Assembly (NCBI RefSeq): GCF_030124145.1
Contig: NZ_JASKMS010000003.1
Span: forward strand, 1-64,000
Reading direction: 5' to 3'
Source of the DNA: Streptomyces sp. 378
Lineage (GTDB): Bacteria > Actinomycetota > Actinomycetes > Streptomycetales > Streptomycetaceae
Length of the DNA stretch: 64,000 nucleotides
The number at the start of each line of letters is the position of its first letter. The first letter of the stretch is position 1. The notes beneath the pieces were generated by a model. It was given only the letters and a program-made list of their open reading frames with translations, was not told where the DNA came from and did not search any database. The translations under genes and the position numbers were made by a program. Shown here one piece after another: positions 60,973-64,000 of this stretch.

Positions 60973-61401
60973 TCAGTACCCGCGGTACTGCTGGTTGTTG
61001 TACGGGTCCTGATAGGGGGCCGGGGCCGGCCGGGGAGCCGCGGGGCGCATCGCCTCGTAGCCGGCGGGGGCCGCCGGACGCGGCTGCTGCGGCTGGGGGC
61101 CGGGGTAGCCGCGCGGAGCGGTGGCCTGCTGCGGGATGTACGCCGCGGGCGCCTGCTGCAGAGGTGCGGGCTGCTGCGCCTGCGGATAGCCGTAGAAGGG
61201 CTGGGAAGGAGCTGCCGGGAGGGCGGGCAGCGCCGACGGGAGGGCGGGCAGGTTGCCGCCCGGCATGTCGTACTGAGCGGGGACCCGGATCGGAGCGATC
61301 TGCGGGGTGCCCCGCTCGGCGACGAGCTTGTCGTAGATCGGGGTGTCCGGGAAGGAGGCGGAGTAGTAGCCGCCGCCATAGGTGGAGCGGGGGGAGGTCA
61401 T
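60973..61401 (-). CDS. Pro/Gln-rich conserved hypothetical protein (DUF6643-like)
   Basis: Protein of 142 residues. The conserved first 60 residues include STYGGGYYSASFPDTPIYD, and the low-complexity remainder is rich in Pro, Ala, Gln and Tyr (repeats such as QQPAPLQQ, PQPQQPRP and YNNQQYRGY at the end). It has no signal or membrane segment. It resembles a conserved Streptomyces family of unknown function; the family name is from memory. ATG 61401 has no clear ribosome-binding site. It is divergent from the double-TerD gene across 280 bp of comparatively AT-richer DNA. Confidence 0.7.
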   Translation of the reverse strand: MTSPRSTYGGGYYSASFPDTPIYDKLVAERGTPQIAPIRVPAQYDMPGGNLPALPSALPALPAAPSQPFYGYPQAQQPAPLQQAPAAYIPQQATAPRGYPGPQPQQPRPAAPAGYEAMRPAAPRPAPAPYQDPYNNQQYRGY

Positions 61402-61681
61402 GGCACATAAGTTAAGCCCACGATGTGCTGGTTGGGGAGACCGATAAGAGGGTTGTTTTCCGTGTCCGCAGTGACCCGGTATCCCCAATGCGAGCGAACT
61501 CGGCAAAAAGGGGCGGCGAACGAGGGCTTGATCGTGTAAAGGCCGAGTTCCGGGCGGGTTACCAGCGGTTGGCGCTCGGGCTTCCGGTCGCTCGTGCCTG
61601 GGACTTCGCCGACGGCAAGGAATAGGTTGTGCGGACGGAGCCGGACCGACGGCCGGGGCGGGTTTGGCGCGGTGACACTCG
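61402..61681. promoter_or_regulatory. Divergent promoter region of the Pro-rich and double-TerD genes
   Basis: This is 280 bp with noticeably lower GC, for example around 61402-61450 and 61500-61545 (TTGATCGTGTAAAGG at 61529), as expected of promoters. I cannot place individual -10 or -35 elements with confidence. Confidence 0.35.
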
Positions 61682-62977
61682 ATGGGGGCGGAAATGCACA
61701 TGCTGAAAGGTTCAAATACTCCGGTGCCCACTGCGGCTTTGCGGGTGGAATGGGGGTGGCGGACCGGCCCCGGAGTGCCGGACGCCGACGCCTCCGCTTT
61801 GCTGCTGGCAAGCGGAAAGGTCCGCTCGGACGCGGACTTCGTCTTCTACAACCAGCCCACGCACTCCTCGGGAGCCGTCCGGCACGAGGGCAAGCGCACC
61901 GTCGGCGGCCGGGTGACCGACACGCTCCTCATCGACCTCGCGCGCGTGGAGCCCGCGATCGAGACGATCGTCCTGGCCGCCTCCTCCGACGGCGGCCCCT
62001 TCGGGCGGGTTCCCGACCTGTACATCGAGGTCCAGGACGCCGCCCAGGGCGCTGCGGTGGCCCGTTTCGACAACCCGGGCGCCACCGATGAAACCGCTTT
62101 CGTGCTGGGCGAGTTCTACCGCCGCCAGGGCGCCTGGAAGTTCCGCGCCGTCGGCCAGGGCTACAGCAGCGGACTCGAAGGTCTGGCCACGGACTACGGC
62201 ATCACGGTGGACGAACCGCAGCAGGCGGCCCCGGCCATGGCTCCGGCACCCCCACCCGTCCCACCGCCCGCCCCGTACACGCCCCCGCCGGCGCCGCAGC
62301 CCGTGGCCCCACCCCCGCCCGCCGCGCCGCCCGCGCCCGTCCGCCTCACCAAGGTGACGCTCACCAAGGCGGCCCCCTCCGTCTCGCTCACGAAGCAGGG
62401 TGGCACCTCCGGCGCGCTGCACGTGAACCTCAACTGGCAGGTGCGCAAGCAGTTCTCGGGGTGGAGCAGCAAGTTCGGGCGCCCGACCGCGATGCACTCC
62501 GACCTCGACCTCGACCTGTGCGCGCTGTACGAACTCGCCGACGGCAGCAAGGGCGTCGTACAGGCCCTCGGCAACAGCTTCGGGGCGCTGCATCAGCCTC
62601 CGTACATCCACCTCGACGGAGACGACCGCACCGGCGCCGTGTCGACGGGTGAGAACCTCACCGTCAACCTCGACCACAAGGAAGCCTTCCGGCGGATCCT
62701 CATCTTCGTCACCATCTACCAAGGCGCCCGCTCCTTCGCCGAACTGAACGCGTCGGTGACGCTCCGGCCCCAGCACGGGGCGCCGATCGAGTTCTCCCTC
62801 GACGAGTGCACGGTCCCGTCGCTGGTGTGCGCGCTCGCCCTGATCACCAACAGCGGCGGCGACCTGGTCGTCCAGCGGGAGGCGCGCTATCTGGTGCCCG
62901 ACCGCGGGGTGAGCCCGCAGCGGACCGTCGACCACGCCTACGGGTGGGGCATGAACTGGACCCCCGGCCGCAAGTGA
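61682..62977 (+). CDS. Double-TerD domain protein
   Basis: Protein of 431 residues from the first ATG. The first TerD domain (about 8-180) starts [10 protein letters not shown] and has [11 protein letters not shown] and FVFYNQP with [15 protein letters not shown] long Pro/Ala linker (about 185-225) is followed by a second TerD-like domain (about 226-427, [27 protein letters not shown]-like). Tellurite/stress-type TerD proteins bind calcium. ATGs at 61694 and 61700 are alternative starts; GGGGGCGG favours the last. It is convergent with the glycosyltransferase and related to the TerD gene at 12550. Confidence 0.85.
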   Translation: MGAEMHMLKGSNTPVPTAALRVEWGWRTGPGVPDADASALLLASGKVRSDADFVFYNQPTHSSGAVRHEGKRTVGGRVTDTLLIDLARVEPAIETIVLAASSDGGPFGRVPDLYIEVQDAAQGAAVARFDNPGATDETAFVLGEFYRRQGAWKFRAVGQGYSSGLEGLATDYGITVDEPQQAAPAMAPAPPPVPPPAPYTPPPAPQPVAPPPPAAPPAPVRLTKVTLTKAAPSVSLTKQGGTSGALHVNLNWQVRKQFSGWSSKFGRPTAMHSDLDLDLCALYELADGSKGVVQALGNSFGALHQPPYIHLDGDDRTGAVSTGENLTVNLDHKEAFRRILIFVTIYQGARSFAELNASVTLRPQHGAPIEFSLDECTVPSLVCALALITNSGGDLVVQREARYLVPDRGVSPQRTVDHAYGWGMNWTPGRK

Positions 62978-62992
62978 CCGAGCCCGGCGCCG

Positions 62993-64000
62993 TCAGCCCT
63001 CGTCGGGCACGGCGTCCGGACTGGCGTAGGTGCGGCCCTTCCAGGCCGCGCCGCGCCCCCGGTAGTGCTGCACCGCCGAGTCGACCGTCATGAGGAGATA
63101 GAGGAACGCGGTGAACGGCAGCAGGGGAGCGAGCCACAGCGGCTGCCGGTAGTAACGGAGCATCGGGACGTACGTCCCCGCCATGACGAGCCAGGCGAGA
63201 CCGCCGAGGACCGCGGCCGGGGCGCCACCGGCGACGAGGCCGGCCAGGACGGCCACGGGCGGGACCAGGTACACCAGCGCCAGCCCGGCGACCGTCCCGG
63301 CCAGCAGCAGAGGGCTGTACCGCACCTGCGCGTACGCGCTGCGCGAGACCATGCGCCACAGGTCGTGCAGCCGCGGATACGGTCGCACGCTGTCCACCCG
63401 CTCGGCGAGCCCCAGCCAGACGCGGCCGCCGCCCCGCTTGACGGCCCGGGCGAGCGCCACGTCGTCGATCACGGCGTGCCGGATCGCGTCCGGGATCCGC
63501 GCCGCCTCGGCCGCATCCGCCCGCAGCAGGACGCAGCCCCCGGCCGCGGCCGCCGTCCGGCCCTTCTCGCCGATCCGGCGGAAGGGGTAGAGCTGTGCGA
63601 AGAAGTACACGAACGCCGGCACGACGAGCCGCTCCCACACGCTCTCCACCCGCAGCCGGGCCATCTGGGAGACGACGTCGAACCCTCCCGAACGCGCCGC
63701 CGCCACCAATTCCCGCAGACTGTCCGGCGCGTGCGCGATGTCGGCGTCCGTCAGGAGGAGGTACTCCGGCTCGCGCGCGCGTGCCAGCCCGATGCCGTGG
63801 CGCACCGCCCACAGCTTGCCGGTCCAGCCCGCCGGGGGCTCGCCCGGCGAGCCCACGGTCAGCGGCAGCCCACCGTGCCGGCGCGCCAGCTCACGCGCCA
63901 GATCACCGGTGCCGTCCGAACTGCCGTCGTCGACGAGGAAGATCTCCGCCCGCCCCGGATAGTCCTGGACGAGCAGCGACGGCAGCGCGGCGGGCAGCAC
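62993..64000 (-). CDS. Glycosyltransferase family 2, HpnB-like (5' end beyond window)
   Basis: At least 335 residues of a GT-A glycosyltransferase. The nucleotide-binding site is FLVDDGSSDGTGDLA and the DxD-type motif is LLTDADIAHAP. The acceptor segment is CVLLRADAAEAARIPDAIRHAVIDDVALARAVKRGGGRVW with the conserved D/ED region. Three or four hydrophobic helices form the C-terminal half, as in hopanoid-biosynthesis glycosyltransferases (HpnB) or membrane GTs. The N-terminus lies outside the window at 64000, with the first residues missing. The substrate cannot be assigned. It is convergent with the double-TerD gene, 15 bp apart. Confidence 0.85.
   Translation of the reverse strand: MLPAALPSLLVQDYPGRAEIFLVDDGSSDGTGDLARELARRHGGLPLTVGSPGEPPAGWTGKLWAVRHGIGLARAREPEYLLLTDADIAHAPDSLRELVAAARSGGFDVVSQMARLRVESVWERLVVPAFVYFFAQLYPFRRIGEKGRTAAAAGGCVLLRADAAEAARIPDAIRHAVIDDVALARAVKRGGGRVWLGLAERVDSVRPYPRLHDLWRMVSRSAYAQVRYSPLLLAGTVAGLALVYLVPPVAVLAGLVAGGAPAAVLGGLAWLVMAGTYVPMLRYYRQPLWLAPLLPFTAFLYLLMTVDSAVQHYRGRGAAWKGRTYASPDAVPDEG

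Noticed and set aside
1..64000. tRNA or rRNA genes, attachment sites or an integrated phage
   Set aside because: No tRNA-like cloverleaf, CCA end, integrase or phage structural gene was seen. Only an IS481-type transposase tail indicates past mobile DNA.

Overview
The window is high-GC DNA with the codon use, sparse TTA codons, frequent GTG starts and gene families of a Streptomyces chromosome. It looks like an accessory or semi-accessory arm region rather than the housekeeping core: it holds several sugar-utilisation islands, secreted polysaccharide-degrading enzymes, four sugar-type regulators, and many gene relics. No tRNA, rRNA, CRISPR array or intact insertion sequence was seen.

Layout. 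(1) 0.06-7.0 kb: a GH106-like alpha-L-rhamnosidase divergent from an MFS sugar porter and a fucose/arabinose-type isomerase, with LacI-type operator sequences between them. (2) 7.3-9.6 kb: a DUF3040 protein, a secreted His/Gly-rich 35-residue repeat protein and a class F sortase. (3) 9.6-15.4 kb: htpG, a TatA protein, TerD, a BlaI/M56 pair with a BlaI box, and a secreted SH3-like protein. (4) 15.5-24.9 kb: a polysaccharide island with a CBM35 glycosidase, a LacI repressor with twin operators, a GH36 alpha-galactosidase, a GH5/CBM2 mannanase and an SGNH/CBM2 esterase. The esterase has a CebR-type box inside a 34-bp palindrome and a bldA TTA codon. (5) 25.2-28.6 kb: an EfeUO fusion and EfeB iron-uptake pair behind an iron-box candidate. 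(6) 28.6-30.2 kb: a decayed zone with a nine-copy 32-bp tandem array and tails of four unrelated genes. (7) 30.2-37.9 kb: a hydrophobic peptide, a hemerythrin, then a seven-gene, mostly translationally coupled carbohydrate operon (Gfo/Idh oxidoreductase, PmoA-like, cupin, CUT1 binding protein, two permeases, YesL-like membrane protein) with no ATPase of its own. (8) 37.9-49.3 kb: a 204-bp inverted-repeat element, a PAP2 phosphatase, a methyltransferase, a GH15 enzyme, a DeoR/SIS/class II aldolase amino-sugar cluster, RlmG, AlkB, a ROK regulator and two redox enzymes. (9) 49.3-64 kb: relics of a phosphotriesterase-like gene and an ABC ATPase, an anti-sigma-like kinase, a Cds1-like PLP enzyme, a DeoR regulator, a TTA-containing hydrolase/membrane protein, a beta-helix/AAA+ fusion, a MOSC gene broken by one in-frame stop, a double-TerD protein and a partial glycosyltransferase.

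Together the genes describe a saprophyte taking up and breaking down plant-derived mannan, galactosides, rhamnosides and amino sugars. Each island carries its own operator or regulator, and the ABC importer presumably borrows a shared MsiK-type ATPase. The strongest unusual signals are the relics (about ten, mostly C-terminal tails, including an ABC permease tail beside an intact regulator), the stop codon in the MOSC gene, the sortase/repeat-protein pair, and several perfect palindromes and repeat arrays in the intergenic DNA.
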